DNA of 64,000 bases from an uncultured Prevotella sp. (GTDB lineage Bacteria; Bacteroidota; Bacteroidia; Bacteroidales; Bacteroidaceae), in the NCBI GenBank assembly GCA_900317685.1, contig ONHQ01000018.1:21129-85128 (forward strand), written 5' to 3'. Positions 26,734-35,326 of this stretch are shown piece after piece. Each line of letters starts with the position of its first letter. Position 1 is the first letter of the stretch. The notes under the pieces are model-generated. The model did not search any database and was not told the origin of the DNA. It saw nothing but the letters and a program-made list of their open reading frames with translations. The position numbers and the translations under genes were made by a program.

Positions 26734-26838
26734 ATGAATATAAACGTTTGAGTATAGAAATTCAGAATGTATTTATTACTTTTGTAATCAGTCAACAATA
26801 TCTAAAGAATAAGATGGTGCAGAATACAAATGCAGTGA
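26734..26838 (+). repeat. Downstream copy of the duplicated promoter region
   Basis: It starts at the stop codon of the AlbA_2 gene and matches 24929-25028. TTTG (26747-26750) and TACTTTTG (26777-26784) are 26 bases apart here, against 19 in the other copy, because of a seven-base insertion. This copy runs into the intact acyltransferase gene. Confidence 0.75.
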
Positions 26839-27971
26839 AGCGACTGGTGAGCCTCGACGTCTTACGAGGTCTGACTGTCATGTTTATGATCTTCGTGAAC
26901 AACGGGGCGGGCGAGGAGATCTTCTCCACTTTGCAACACTCCAAGTGGAACGGGATGACACCCTGTGATCTCGTCTTCCCCTTCTTCCTCTTCATCATGG
27001 GCATCTCCACCTATCTCAGCCTGCGTAAGGGCGGATTCCGTTGGACACATCAGCAAGCCCGTAAGACTGTCAAGCGCACGTTGCTGCTCTTTCTCATCGG
27101 TCTGCTCATCAACTGGTTCGACATGGCTATGGACGGCCGTCCGCTCGACTTCGCCCATCTGCGCATCATGGGCGTGATGCAGCGCATCGCCATCTGCTAC
27201 GGCGCCACGGTAGCCGCTGTGCTCACCATCCATCATCTTACCCATTCCTTCCGTGGGCTGTGGATACTCGTAGCCCTGCTGTTGACGGGCTATTCCATCC
27301 TGCTGCTTGCCGGTGGCGGTTATGACTACGACAGCTCAACGAATATCCTTTCGCGTGTGGATCATGCGCTGTTGGGCGATGCCCATCTCTATCATAAGTC
27401 CCCCGTCGACCCCGAAGGACTGCTCTCCAGTCTGTCTGCTATGACCAACACGATGATCGGTTTCCTTGTCGCTTCCTGGGCTCTTCGTAAAGAGCAATCC
27501 GAACTGGGACATCCTCATCTCGTCACCCTCTCACGGCTGTTGGTCTGTGGCGCAATTATGGCTTTTGCGGGTTGGTTGCTCCACTTCGGCCTGCCGCTCA
27601 ACAAACGCGTGTGGAGTCCCTCCTATGTGCTGCTTACTTGTGGCATCGCCGCCTCGCTGCAAGGCCTCCTGGTCGGCTGGCTCGACATCTACCGCGCACG
27701 CCAGACCGCTGGCAAAAGCACGGTGGAACAGCCATGGCCGGTGAGGCTGACGCTGTGGTTCGGCATGAACCCCTTGTTCCTCTACGTGGCCAGCGAGGTG
27801 GTGAGCATCGTCTTTGGTGCCACGGGCATCAAGGATGGTGCCTACGCCCTGTGGCACGCTGTGATTGCCAGTGGCTACTGGGCCAGCGTGGCTTATGCCG
27901 CGCTGTTTGTCACCTTGCACGCACTGATGGGCTGGGCACTGTGGAAGAAACAGGTATTCATCAAGTTATGA
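26814..27971 (+). CDS. DUF5009 / heparan-alpha-glucosaminide N-acetyltransferase-like membrane protein
   Basis: A 385-residue inner-membrane protein with about ten hydrophobic segments. It begins with the hallmark RLVSLDVLRGLTVMFMIFVN and carries FPFFLFIMGIS, both typical of the NagX/DUF5009/HGSNAT family. In animals HGSNAT acetylates terminal glucosamine on heparan sulfate, which NAGLU then removes; in bacteria the role is unproven. A GH89 NAGLU-like gene lies upstream, with the AlbA_2 gene between them. ATG at 26814 was chosen because the frame further upstream overlaps the preceding gene and promoter. Confidence 0.88.
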   Translation: MVQNTNAVKRLVSLDVLRGLTVMFMIFVNNGAGEEIFSTLQHSKWNGMTPCDLVFPFFLFIMGISTYLSLRKGGFRWTHQQARKTVKRTLLLFLIGLLINWFDMAMDGRPLDFAHLRIMGVMQRIAICYGATVAAVLTIHHLTHSFRGLWILVALLLTGYSILLLAGGGYDYDSSTNILSRVDHALLGDAHLYHKSPVDPEGLLSSLSAMTNTMIGFLVASWALRKEQSELGHPHLVTLSRLLVCGAIMAFAGWLLHFGLPLNKRVWSPSYVLLTCGIAASLQGLLVGWLDIYRARQTAGKSTVEQPWPVRLTLWFGMNPLFLYVASEVVSIVFGATGIKDGAYALWHAVIASGYWASVAYAALFVTLHALMGWALWKKQVFIKL

Positions 27972-28042
27972 GCTCTCGCCTTATGTCTTTTGCTTGTTGC
28001 ACAGCCACCTATCGAATTCAATTATATAATATAATTTCAAGG

Positions 28043-28855
28043 ATGAAGAAAAAACTCTATTTGTTGTTTTTCTTGTTAGTCGCTTCAATCTTTGACTTGA
28101 AGGCTCAGGTTAAAATTAACGGACTAGTACAGAATGAAGAACATGTTGGCATTGAGTATGCAACGATATGTGTAGACAGCATCTTCACTCTTACAGACAA
28201 AGAAGGGCGTTTTGCTTTAGAGATTCCAGGTAACATTAAAAGTCCCATGACCTGTTCGCATATTAGTTACAAGAAGAAAATGATACCATATTCACAATAC
28301 AAGGGTGGAAATGTTTGTGTTGTAATGGAAGACAGAGTGTATGACATATCGGAGGCTTCTGTAGCTGCCCGAAAGGGTAAGGCGACTACCATTCTACGGA
28401 AAGGTATGAAACTTCCAGGGGATGTCGCTTTCGGAAATGCTCCTTCTGGAAAAATAGAGATAGGTCCTAAATTTAAAGCAAGTGACAATTTCATTATAGA
28501 TTATTTCAATTTGCACATAGAAGAATGCACCTATGAGCAATGTACACTTCGGCTTATCGTTTATAAAGTTGTTGAAAACCAATTCGAACCAGTTAGTTCC
28601 AAGCCTATCTATATTAATCTGTCTTCAGTGAATAAGAATTCAGATGTTAAAATAATGACCAATTCGCCAATCACTTTGCAGAAAGGAAACGAATACTTTG
28701 TGGGGCTATCTATTGTTTCCGGATCTCAAGGCACAATCCATTTCCCTGCTGCTCTTCGCAAAGGGATAGCAAGAAATGTGGTTAAAGGTACGATGAAAAA
28801 TCTCCCCGCGACTGTCGGTATTGCAGTAACAGGACGAAGACTTCCTGCTAAATAG
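28043..28855 (+). CDS. Secreted protein with carboxypeptidase-like regulatory domain
   Basis: A 270-residue exported protein. The signal peptide is KKKLYLLFFLLVASIFDLKAQ. Residues about 22-100 have the CarboxypepD_reg pattern (INGLVQNEEHVGIEYATICV, TDKEGRFALEIPG), a beta-sandwich seen at the front of SusC-type receptors and in many Bacteroidetes surface proteins. The remainder, about 170 residues, is beta-rich with no motif I recognise. There is no TonB plug or barrel. It is AT-rich compared with lysS. The start at 28043 is set by the signal peptide. Confidence 0.75.
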   Translation: MKKKLYLLFFLLVASIFDLKAQVKINGLVQNEEHVGIEYATICVDSIFTLTDKEGRFALEIPGNIKSPMTCSHISYKKKMIPYSQYKGGNVCVVMEDRVYDISEASVAARKGKATTILRKGMKLPGDVAFGNAPSGKIEIGPKFKASDNFIIDYFNLHIEECTYEQCTLRLIVYKVVENQFEPVSSKPIYINLSSVNKNSDVKIMTNSPITLQKGNEYFVGLSIVSGSQGTIHFPAALRKGIARNVVKGTMKNLPATVGIAVTGRRLPAK

Positions 28856-29054
28856 GATAGCCTGGGTAATTCATAGTACACCCGAGAGGTACTTTGAAAG
28901 AAACGGATATACGTCAAACTGTAATCTTCTTTCGTCGTCGTGGTCAAGTGATGCTCACGCTTATCGCACTGACAGCGTGCAGGGTTGCGCATGTTGCACA
29001 CCGGCTGAGGTGGTTATTAATTATTAAATAGCCCTTGTTCTCATTTCTTTTTTG

Positions 29055-29062
29055 TAACTTTG
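29055..29062 (+). promoter_or_regulatory. -7 promoter box for lysS
   Basis: TAACTTTG lies 36 bases before the lysS start codon. Confidence 0.55.
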
Positions 29063-29098
29063 CATATAGGAAAAATATATTCGAATATAACTATAAGT

Positions 29099-30835
29099 AT
29101 GAACATTTTAGAGTTAAGCGAGCAGGAGATTGGACGACGCCAGAGCCTGCAGGAGCTGCGCAACATGGGTATCGACCCATATCCAGCAGCCGAGTTCCCC
29201 ACCAATGCCTTTTCAGTAGACATCAAAAATAACTTCAAGGAGGGGGAGAAGCAGGAGGTCGTCATCGCCGGACGTATGATGAGCCGCCGTATCATGGGCA
29301 AGGCCAGCTTCGTAGAGTTGCAGGATAGCAAGGGCAGAATCCAGGTGTATGTCACCCGTGACGACATCTGCCCCGACGAGGACAAGGACATGTACAACAA
29401 GGTCTTTAAGAAACTCCTCGACATCGGTGACTTCATCGGCATCAAAGGCTTTGTCTTCAAGACACAGACGGGCGAGATCTCTGTGCACGCCCAGTCGCTG
29501 AAACTGCTGAGCAAGAGCCTTAAGCCGCTGCCGATCGTGAAATACAAGGATGGTGTGGCTTACGACAAGTTCGATGATCCTGAGCTGCGCGCCCGTCAGC
29601 GCTATGTCGACCTCATCGTCAACGACGGCGTGAAGGATACATTCCTTAAACGTGCCAAGGTGCTCAAGACCATGCGCAACTTCTTCGATGAGGCAGGATA
29701 CACTGAGGTGGAGACTCCTATTCTGCAGAGCATCCCCGGTGGTGCCAGCGCACGTCCGTTCATCACGCACTTCAATGCGCTGAACATCGACATGTACATG
29801 CGTATCGCCACTGAGCTCTATCTCAAGCGACTCATCGTGGGCGGTTTTGAGGGTGTCTACGAGATCGGCAAGAACTTCCGCAACGAGGGTATGGACAAAT
29901 ACCACAACCCGGAGTTCACCTGCATGGAGCTCTATGTGCAATACAAGGATTATAACTGGATGATGTCGTTTACCGAGCGCTTGCTCGAGACCATCTGTGT
30001 GGCCGTCAATGGCAGCACGGAGGTGAAGAACGGCGACCATATGATTTCGTTCAAGGCTCCTTTCCGCCGTCTGCCTATCCTCGATGCCATCAAGGAGAAG
30101 ACAGGCTTTGACCTTGACGGCAAGAGCGAGGAGGAGATCCGCGACATCGCCGTGAACAAGCTCAAGATGGAAGGCATTGACGAGAGCTTCGGCAAGGGTA
30201 AGCTCATCGACGAGATCTTCGGTGAGTTCTGCGAGGGCACGTTCATCCAGCCTACATTTATCATTGACTACCCGGTGGAGATGAGTCCACTGACCAAGAT
30301 GCACCGCTCAAAACCCGGACTCACCGAGCGCTTCGAGCTGATGGTCAACGGTAAGGAGCTTGCCAACGCCTACTCTGAGCTTAACGACCCCATCGACCAG
30401 GAGAACCGCTTCAAGGAGCAGATGAGACTGGCCGACAAGGGCGACGATGAGGCTATGATCATCGACCAGGACTTCCTGCGTGCTCTGCAATATGGTATGC
30501 CGCCCACCAGCGGTATTGGTATCGGCATTGACCGCCTCTGTATGTTGATGATTGGCAAGGAGAACATTCAGGAGATCATGCTCTTCCCGCAGATGAAGCC
30601 TGAGGCAAAGATGCCGCAGAGCAGCATCAAGGAGTGGGCTGCCCTCGGTGTGCCCGAGGACTGGGTGTATGTGCTGCGCAAAGCTGGCTTCAACCTTATC
30701 TCTGACATCAAGGACGAGAAAGCACAGGGTCTGCAGCAGAAGATAGGCGAAATCAATAAGAAATATAGACTGGGATACGAGAAACCCTCATTGGAAGAGA
30801 TTCAGCACTGGATCGACGGTGCCAACCAACAGTAA
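29099..30835 (+). CDS. lysS: Lysyl-tRNA synthetase, class II
   Basis: A 578-residue aminoacyl-tRNA synthetase. After an OB-fold anticodon domain (IAGRMMSRRIMGKASFVELQD) come class II motif 2 (YEIGKNFRNEGMD) and motif 3 (PPTSGIGIGIDRLCMLM). It has a C-terminal extension of about 70 residues past the usual end (from about KPEAKMPQSS onward), as in other Bacteroidetes LysS. The start at 29099 fits the promoter and the conserved NILELSEQE. gpsA follows after 15 bases, so the two probably share a transcript. Confidence 0.96.
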   Translation: MNILELSEQEIGRRQSLQELRNMGIDPYPAAEFPTNAFSVDIKNNFKEGEKQEVVIAGRMMSRRIMGKASFVELQDSKGRIQVYVTRDDICPDEDKDMYNKVFKKLLDIGDFIGIKGFVFKTQTGEISVHAQSLKLLSKSLKPLPIVKYKDGVAYDKFDDPELRARQRYVDLIVNDGVKDTFLKRAKVLKTMRNFFDEAGYTEVETPILQSIPGGASARPFITHFNALNIDMYMRIATELYLKRLIVGGFEGVYEIGKNFRNEGMDKYHNPEFTCMELYVQYKDYNWMMSFTERLLETICVAVNGSTEVKNGDHMISFKAPFRRLPILDAIKEKTGFDLDGKSEEEIRDIAVNKLKMEGIDESFGKGKLIDEIFGEFCEGTFIQPTFIIDYPVEMSPLTKMHRSKPGLTERFELMVNGKELANAYSELNDPIDQENRFKEQMRLADKGDDEAMIIDQDFLRALQYGMPPTSGIGIGIDRLCMLMIGKENIQEIMLFPQMKPEAKMPQSSIKEWAALGVPEDWVYVLRKAGFNLISDIKDEKAQGLQQKIGEINKKYRLGYEKPSLEEIQHWIDGANQQ

Positions 30836-30850
30836 GGCTTTCATTTGGTT

Positions 30851-31900
30851 ATGCGTCTGTTAAGAAGAATCAGTAGAGCGCTGGGCCTGCGGAAGAAAGG
30901 CTCCATCCCCGACTTTGGCCGCGTGGCCATCATTGGGGGTGGCTCGTGGGCTACCGCCATCGCCAAGGTGGTGGTGGCGCACACGGGACATATCGGATGG
31001 TATATGCGGCGCGACGACCGCATCGCCGACTTCCGCAGACTGGGCCATAACCCGGCCTATCTCACCGGTGTGCACTTCGACATCGACGACATCGACTTCA
31101 CGTCGGACATCAATGAGATAGCCACCGAATATGACACGCTTGTCTTCGTTACGCCCTCGCCCTACTTGAAAGACCATCTGAAGAAGCTCACCGCCGACAT
31201 CAGCCATAAGTTCATCGTCACTGCCATCAAGGGCATCGTGCCCGGTGAGGATGTGGTCTGTTCGGACTATTTCCATCAGCGCTATGGCGTGCCTTACCGG
31301 CAACTGCTCTGCATCGGCGGCCCGTCACACGCTGAGGAGGTGGCTCTCGAACGGCTCACCTATCTCACGGTGGCGGGCAGCGACGAGAAGATGGCCGGGG
31401 AGTTCTCGCGTGTGCTCGCCTGTGACTATGTGAAGACGGAAACCTCCACCGACGTCACGGGCATCGAGTACGCTGCCGTGCTGAAGAATGTCTACGCTAT
31501 CTGCGCGGGCATCTGCAACGGCATGGGCTATGGTGATAACTTCCAGGCTGTCTTCCTCACCAATGCAATCCGTGAGATGGACCGCTTCCTGACAGCCGTC
31601 AACCCTGTGCATCGCAATATCTGTGACAGTGTCTACCTCGGTGACCTGCTCGTGACGGGCTATTCCAACTTCTCACGCAACCGTACCTTCGGTATGATGA
31701 TCGGTAAGGGCTACTCCATCAAGAGTGCCCAGGCTGAGATGAAGATGGTGGCGGAAGGATACTACGGTACGAAGTGCATGGAGGAGATCAATCGACAGCT
31801 CCACGTGAGCATGCCCATCCTCGACGCCGTCTACGACATACTCTACAAAGACCAGCTGCCCCGGGACGTCATCCCTGCGCTGACAGAAAGACTCTCGTGA
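30851..31900 (+). CDS. gpsA: Glycerol-3-phosphate dehydrogenase [NAD(P)+]
   Basis: A 349-residue enzyme that reduces dihydroxyacetone phosphate to glycerol-3-phosphate for phospholipid synthesis. The Rossmann motif VAIIGGGSWATAIAK lies at about residues 26-40, with a 20-residue basic N-terminal extension. The catalytic Lys region (ITAIKGIVPGE-like) and EYAAVLKNVYAICAGICNGMGYGDN are well conserved. An upstream in-frame TTG (30845) is less likely than the ATG at 30851. Repeat array D starts a few bases after the stop. Confidence 0.95.
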   Translation: MRLLRRISRALGLRKKGSIPDFGRVAIIGGGSWATAIAKVVVAHTGHIGWYMRRDDRIADFRRLGHNPAYLTGVHFDIDDIDFTSDINEIATEYDTLVFVTPSPYLKDHLKKLTADISHKFIVTAIKGIVPGEDVVCSDYFHQRYGVPYRQLLCIGGPSHAEEVALERLTYLTVAGSDEKMAGEFSRVLACDYVKTETSTDVTGIEYAAVLKNVYAICAGICNGMGYGDNFQAVFLTNAIREMDRFLTAVNPVHRNICDSVYLGDLLVTGYSNFSRNRTFGMMIGKGYSIKSAQAEMKMVAEGYYGTKCMEEINRQLHVSMPILDAVYDILYKDQLPRDVIPALTERLS

Positions 31901-31907
31901 GTACTTT

Positions 31908-32163
31908 GACATAAAGACATGTTCTTGTTTTTAAGACATAAAGACATAAAAGACATATTCTTTTAAGACGTGTTCTTGTTTTTAAGACATAAAGACATAA
32001 AAGACATATTCTGGTTTTTAAGACATAAAAACATAAAAGACATGTTCTTTGTTTTTAGACATAAAGACATAAAAGACATGTTCTGTTTTTTAAGACATAA
32101 AGACATAAAAACATAAAAGATATGTTCTTTGTTTTTAGACATAAAGACATAAAGGACATATTT
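31908..32163 (+). repeat. Array D, upstream part: forward GACATAAAGACATA repeats
   Basis: Seven units with core AGACATAAAGACATA followed by AAAGACAT(A/G)TTCT and a T-rich spacer. Six units have a perfect core; one reads GACATAAAAACATA. They occupy all of the gap between gpsA and the GxxExxY gene. The core is shared with array A. Confidence 0.92.
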
Positions 32164-32212
32164 TTATGAAGAAGTATTTTTGAGTTTAGGAAAAGGAGAG
32201 CAATATAATATA

Positions 32213-32626
32213 ATGAGTGAGATGGATGAAGAAGAGCTAAAGAAGAAAGCGTTAGAGGAGAAGATAACTAAGATTATCCAATGCGCCTATAATGTTCGGG
32301 GCGTATTGCCAAAAGGGTTCTTGGAAAAGGTATATAAGAATGCCTTGTATCTTGAACTCCGAGAGCACAATCTCAACGTGATACCCGAAGCACCCATTGA
32401 AGTCTATTATAAGGGTGTTGTGGTGGGGGAGTACAGAGCGGATATGCTTGTGGACAACAGCATTATCATTGAGCTGAAGGCCATACAGAGTCTGACGAGG
32501 CAGGATGAAGTGCAACTGGTCAATTATCTGACAGCATTCCATCTCGACACAGGATTGCTCATCAACTTCGGAGGCGATAATCTGGAGATAAAGCGTAAAT
32601 ACAGGGAATACAAGAAGACAAGGTAA
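32213..32626 (+). CDS. GxxExxY protein, predicted PD-(D/E)XK nuclease-fold protein
   Basis: A 137-residue homologue of the protein at 17643-18035. G35-x-x-E38-x-x-Y41 (GFLEKVY) gives the family name; D77 in YRADMLVD, E87-L-K89 and Q101-x-x-x-Y105 reproduce the D...ExK plus QxxxY set of RecB-type nucleases. The N-terminus is longer and charged. An AGGAG-like ribosome site (AAAAGGAGAG) precedes ATG 32213, unusual for this genome; an in-frame TTG at 32180 is less likely. Arrays of GACATAAAGACATA lie upstream and, inverted, downstream. Function is not established; nuclease action on the flanking repeats is a hypothesis. Confidence 0.85.
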   Translation: MSEMDEEELKKKALEEKITKIIQCAYNVRGVLPKGFLEKVYKNALYLELREHNLNVIPEAPIEVYYKGVVVGEYRADMLVDNSIIIELKAIQSLTRQDEVQLVNYLTAFHLDTGLLINFGGDNLEIKRKYREYKKTR

Positions 32627-32786
32627 GTAAAACAAGTATAAATTAGTATTATTCATTTAATAAGGTAAGATGATGAGAAAGGATTAGGCAAGAATACATC
32701 ACAGTTAGGAGACTGTTCGTATTGAAGATGAAAGCAGAAACTGAGACAGAGACAAAGACGGAGAGTAGAATATTTCTTTATGAATT

Positions 32787-32965
32787 ATATGTTCTTTATG
32801 TCTTTCTGTCTAAAGAAGACTGAAGGAAAATATGTTCTTTATGTCTTTTTGTCTAAGAAAGGATAGAAGAATAATATGTTTTTTATGTCTTTCTGTCTAA
32901 GAAAGAATTAAAGAACAATATGTTTTTTATGTCTTTCTGTCTGAAAAAGAAAAGCATGTCTTTCT
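32787..32965 (-). repeat. Array D, downstream part: inverted repeats
   Basis: Four units of TATGTTCTTTATGTCTTTCT type (two read TATGTTTTTTATG) with TGTCTAAGAAAG spacers, and one shorter unit ending near 32965. On the reverse strand they read AGACATAAAGAACATA or similar, so the gene is enclosed by inverted arrays. Confidence 0.9.
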
Positions 32966-33034
32966 GTCTTCAACAAAGTCGTCTGTCTGTCGTGATTCTG
33001 TCGTGATTCTGACTTTGAGTCTTGAAAGATCATC

Positions 33035-34393
33035 ATGAAAAACATTGCATTAGACACAACGAAGGCTGTACAGTTCTTGAAGGCTGGTACAGTGGAGGCT
33101 TACGAGCCAAAGGTCAAGGCCGCTCAGGAGGCCTTGGAGAATGGAACATGTGAGGGTAACGACTTCCTCGGATGGCTGCACCTGCCCTCTGAAACCACAG
33201 AGGCTTTCCTCGATGAGATTCAGGCTTGCGCCAACACCCTGCGCGAGAAGTGCGAGGTCGTGGTCGTTGCTGGTATCGGTGGCAGCTATCTTGGTGCCCG
33301 TGCCGTCATCGAGGCACTCGGCAACTCCTTTGCTTGGCTCGTGGGCGACAAGAAAAACCCCACCATCATGTTCGCCGGCAACAACATCGGTGAGGACTAC
33401 CTTGCTGAGCTGACCGCTTACCTCAAAGATAAGAAGTTCGGCGTCATCAACATCTCCAAGTCAGGTACGACGACCGAGACAGCTCTGACCTTCCGTCTGC
33501 TGAAGAAGCAGTGCGAGGCTCAGCGTGGCAAGGCAGAGGCCAAGGATGTCATCGTCGCCATCACTGATGCCCACAAGGGTGCAGCCCGTGCTGCTGCCGA
33601 CAAGGAAGGCTACAAGACCTTTGTCATTCCTGACAATGTAGGTGGCCGCTTCTCTGTCCTCACTCCGGTGGGTCTGCTGCCGATCGCTGTGGCTGGCTTC
33701 GATGTCAAGACACTCGTCAAGGGTGCACAGGACATGGAGAAGGCCTGCGGTAAGGACGTTCCTTTCGCTGAGAACCCAGCCGCTCAGTATGCTGCTACCC
33801 GTCAGGGCCTGTATACGCAGGCTGGCAAGAAGATCGAGATCGTCTGCAACTTCCAGCCGAAGCTCCACTACTTCGCTGAGTGGTGGAAGCAGCTCTACGG
33901 CGAGAGCGAGGGTAAGGACGGCAAGGGTATCTTCCCTGCTGCCTGCGACTTCACGACCGACCTGCACTCTATGGGTCAGTGGATCCAGCAGGGCGAGCGC
34001 TCCATCTTCGAGACGGTCATCTCTATCGAGACGCCTAACGAGAAGTTGCTCTTCCCGCATGACGACGAGAATCTCGACGGTCTGAACTTCCTTGAGGGTA
34101 AGCGTGTCGACGAGGTGAACAAGATGGCTGAGCTCGGCACTCGTCTGGCTCATGTCGACGGTGGTGTGCCAAACATGCGTGTCAGCGTGCCACAGCTCAA
34201 CGAGTACTACGTTGGTCAGCTCATCTACTTCTTCGAGAAGGCTTGCGGCATCAGCGGTCTGCTGGAGGGTGTCAACCCGTTCAACCAGCCGGGTGTGGAA
34301 GCTTATAAGAAGAACATGTTCGCCCTGCTCAACAAGCCCGGCTACGAGGCTGAGAGCAAGGCCATCCAGGAGCGCCTGGCCAAGGAGAAGTAA
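33035..34393 (+). CDS. pgi: Glucose-6-phosphate isomerase
   Basis: A 452-residue cytoplasmic glycolytic enzyme interconverting glucose-6-phosphate and fructose-6-phosphate. The sugar-isomerase (SIS) fold is seen in [20 protein letters not shown], the phosphate-binding [17 protein letters not shown] and [26 protein letters not shown] near the end is the usual C-terminal signature. It has the shorter length of the bacterial/archaeal-like form. Codon use is strongly biased to G/C-ending codons, as expected for a highly expressed gene. Confidence 0.96.
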   Translation: MKNIALDTTKAVQFLKAGTVEAYEPKVKAAQEALENGTCEGNDFLGWLHLPSETTEAFLDEIQACANTLREKCEVVVVAGIGGSYLGARAVIEALGNSFAWLVGDKKNPTIMFAGNNIGEDYLAELTAYLKDKKFGVINISKSGTTTETALTFRLLKKQCEAQRGKAEAKDVIVAITDAHKGAARAAADKEGYKTFVIPDNVGGRFSVLTPVGLLPIAVAGFDVKTLVKGAQDMEKACGKDVPFAENPAAQYAATRQGLYTQAGKKIEIVCNFQPKLHYFAEWWKQLYGESEGKDGKGIFPAACDFTTDLHSMGQWIQQGERSIFETVISIETPNEKLLFPHDDENLDGLNFLEGKRVDEVNKMAELGTRLAHVDGGVPNMRVSVPQLNEYYVGQLIYFFEKACGISGLLEGVNPFNQPGVEAYKKNMFALLNKPGYEAESKAIQERLAKEK

Positions 34394-34414
34394 AAAAAGA
34401 CTCTCTTCCCCTAA

Positions 34415-34440
34415 CCCCCTCTCCCTGGAGGGAGAGGGGG
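34415..34440. terminator. Strong palindrome after pgi
   Basis: CCCCCTCTCCC at 34415-34425 pairs with GGGAGAGGGGG at 34430-34440 around a TGGA loop. It has no T-run, so it may be a processing or intergenic repeat element instead of a classical terminator. Confidence 0.5.
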
Positions 34441-34533
34441 AATGGCAATACCTTGATAAACCTACCTCTTCTTCCGATATGTCAAATCAAAAGGAGAGTG
34501 TGGGGAATGGTAATACCCTTATATTCATAATCG

Positions 34534-35310
34534 ATGCAAGATATAAGAAAAGCAATCGAGAAATACTTATCCAAGATGCAGGAAAGTCATCCCGGGCAGA
34601 AGGCCTGGGAGGGCTTTCGCTGTGTTTTGTTCGATATGGACGGTGTGCTCTACGACTCCATGCCTCATCATGCCATCGCCTGGCAGAAGTCGATGGCTCA
34701 GTTTGGCATCACGATGACGGCTGCCGACGCCTACGCTACGGAGGGTGCGCGCGGCATTGACACCATCCGGCAGTTCTTCCGCCAGCAAAAGCATCAGGAC
34801 ATCAGTCTTGATGAAGCGCAAAAGATGTACGACGTGAAGACGCACATTTTTCACGCCATGGGTGACGCCCGCATCTTCCCCGGTGTGAAGGAGCTGATGC
34901 AGGCTATTACCGATGATGGTCTGAGCGTGGGCGTGGTGACGGGCAGTGGCCAGCGTCCGCTCATCGACAAGTTGCTCGTCGACTTTGGCGACTATCTTGT
35001 CCGCGAGCATATCACGTCGGCCTACGACGTGAAACGTGGTAAGCCCTATCCTGATCCTTATCTTCAAGGTATGCGTAAAGCAGGATATGCCGATCCTCGT
35101 CAGGCCATCGTAGTGGAGAACGCACCCCTTGGTGTGCGTGCCGGTAAGGCTGCGGAGATGTTCACCGTTGCCATCAACAGCGGCCCTCTGCCCGACAAGG
35201 CTCTGACAGACGAGGGTGCTGACGTGCTCTATCCGTCGATAGAGGCGTTTCTGGCCGACTGGCCGGAAGTGATAGGCTACCGGAAAGTAACTTGTTGCTT
35301 ATATATATAA
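34534..35310 (+). CDS. HAD family phosphatase, beta-phosphoglucomutase-like
   Basis: A 258-residue haloacid dehalogenase superfamily protein. Motif I is LFDMDGVLYDSMP, with the nucleophile Asp and acid/base Asp intact. Motif II lies in VGVVTGSGQ, motif III at a Lys in AYDVKRGKPYPDPYL, and motif IV in AIVVENAPLGVRAGKAA. The helical cap between motifs I and II is of the beta-phosphoglucomutase/DUF-like type. The substrate could be a sugar phosphate; its position after pgi is suggestive but not proof. Confidence 0.88.
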   Translation: MQDIRKAIEKYLSKMQESHPGQKAWEGFRCVLFDMDGVLYDSMPHHAIAWQKSMAQFGITMTAADAYATEGARGIDTIRQFFRQQKHQDISLDEAQKMYDVKTHIFHAMGDARIFPGVKELMQAITDDGLSVGVVTGSGQRPLIDKLLVDFGDYLVREHITSAYDVKRGKPYPDPYLQGMRKAGYADPRQAIVVENAPLGVRAGKAAEMFTVAINSGPLPDKALTDEGADVLYPSIEAFLADWPEVIGYRKVTCCLYI

Positions 35311-35326
35311 ATAAGGAGTCCGATTT

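Noticed and set aside
28951-29031. 26-codon frame with a lipobox-like LTAC
   Set aside because: Too short, no basic N-terminus and no promoter; perhaps a gene remnant, but not supportable.
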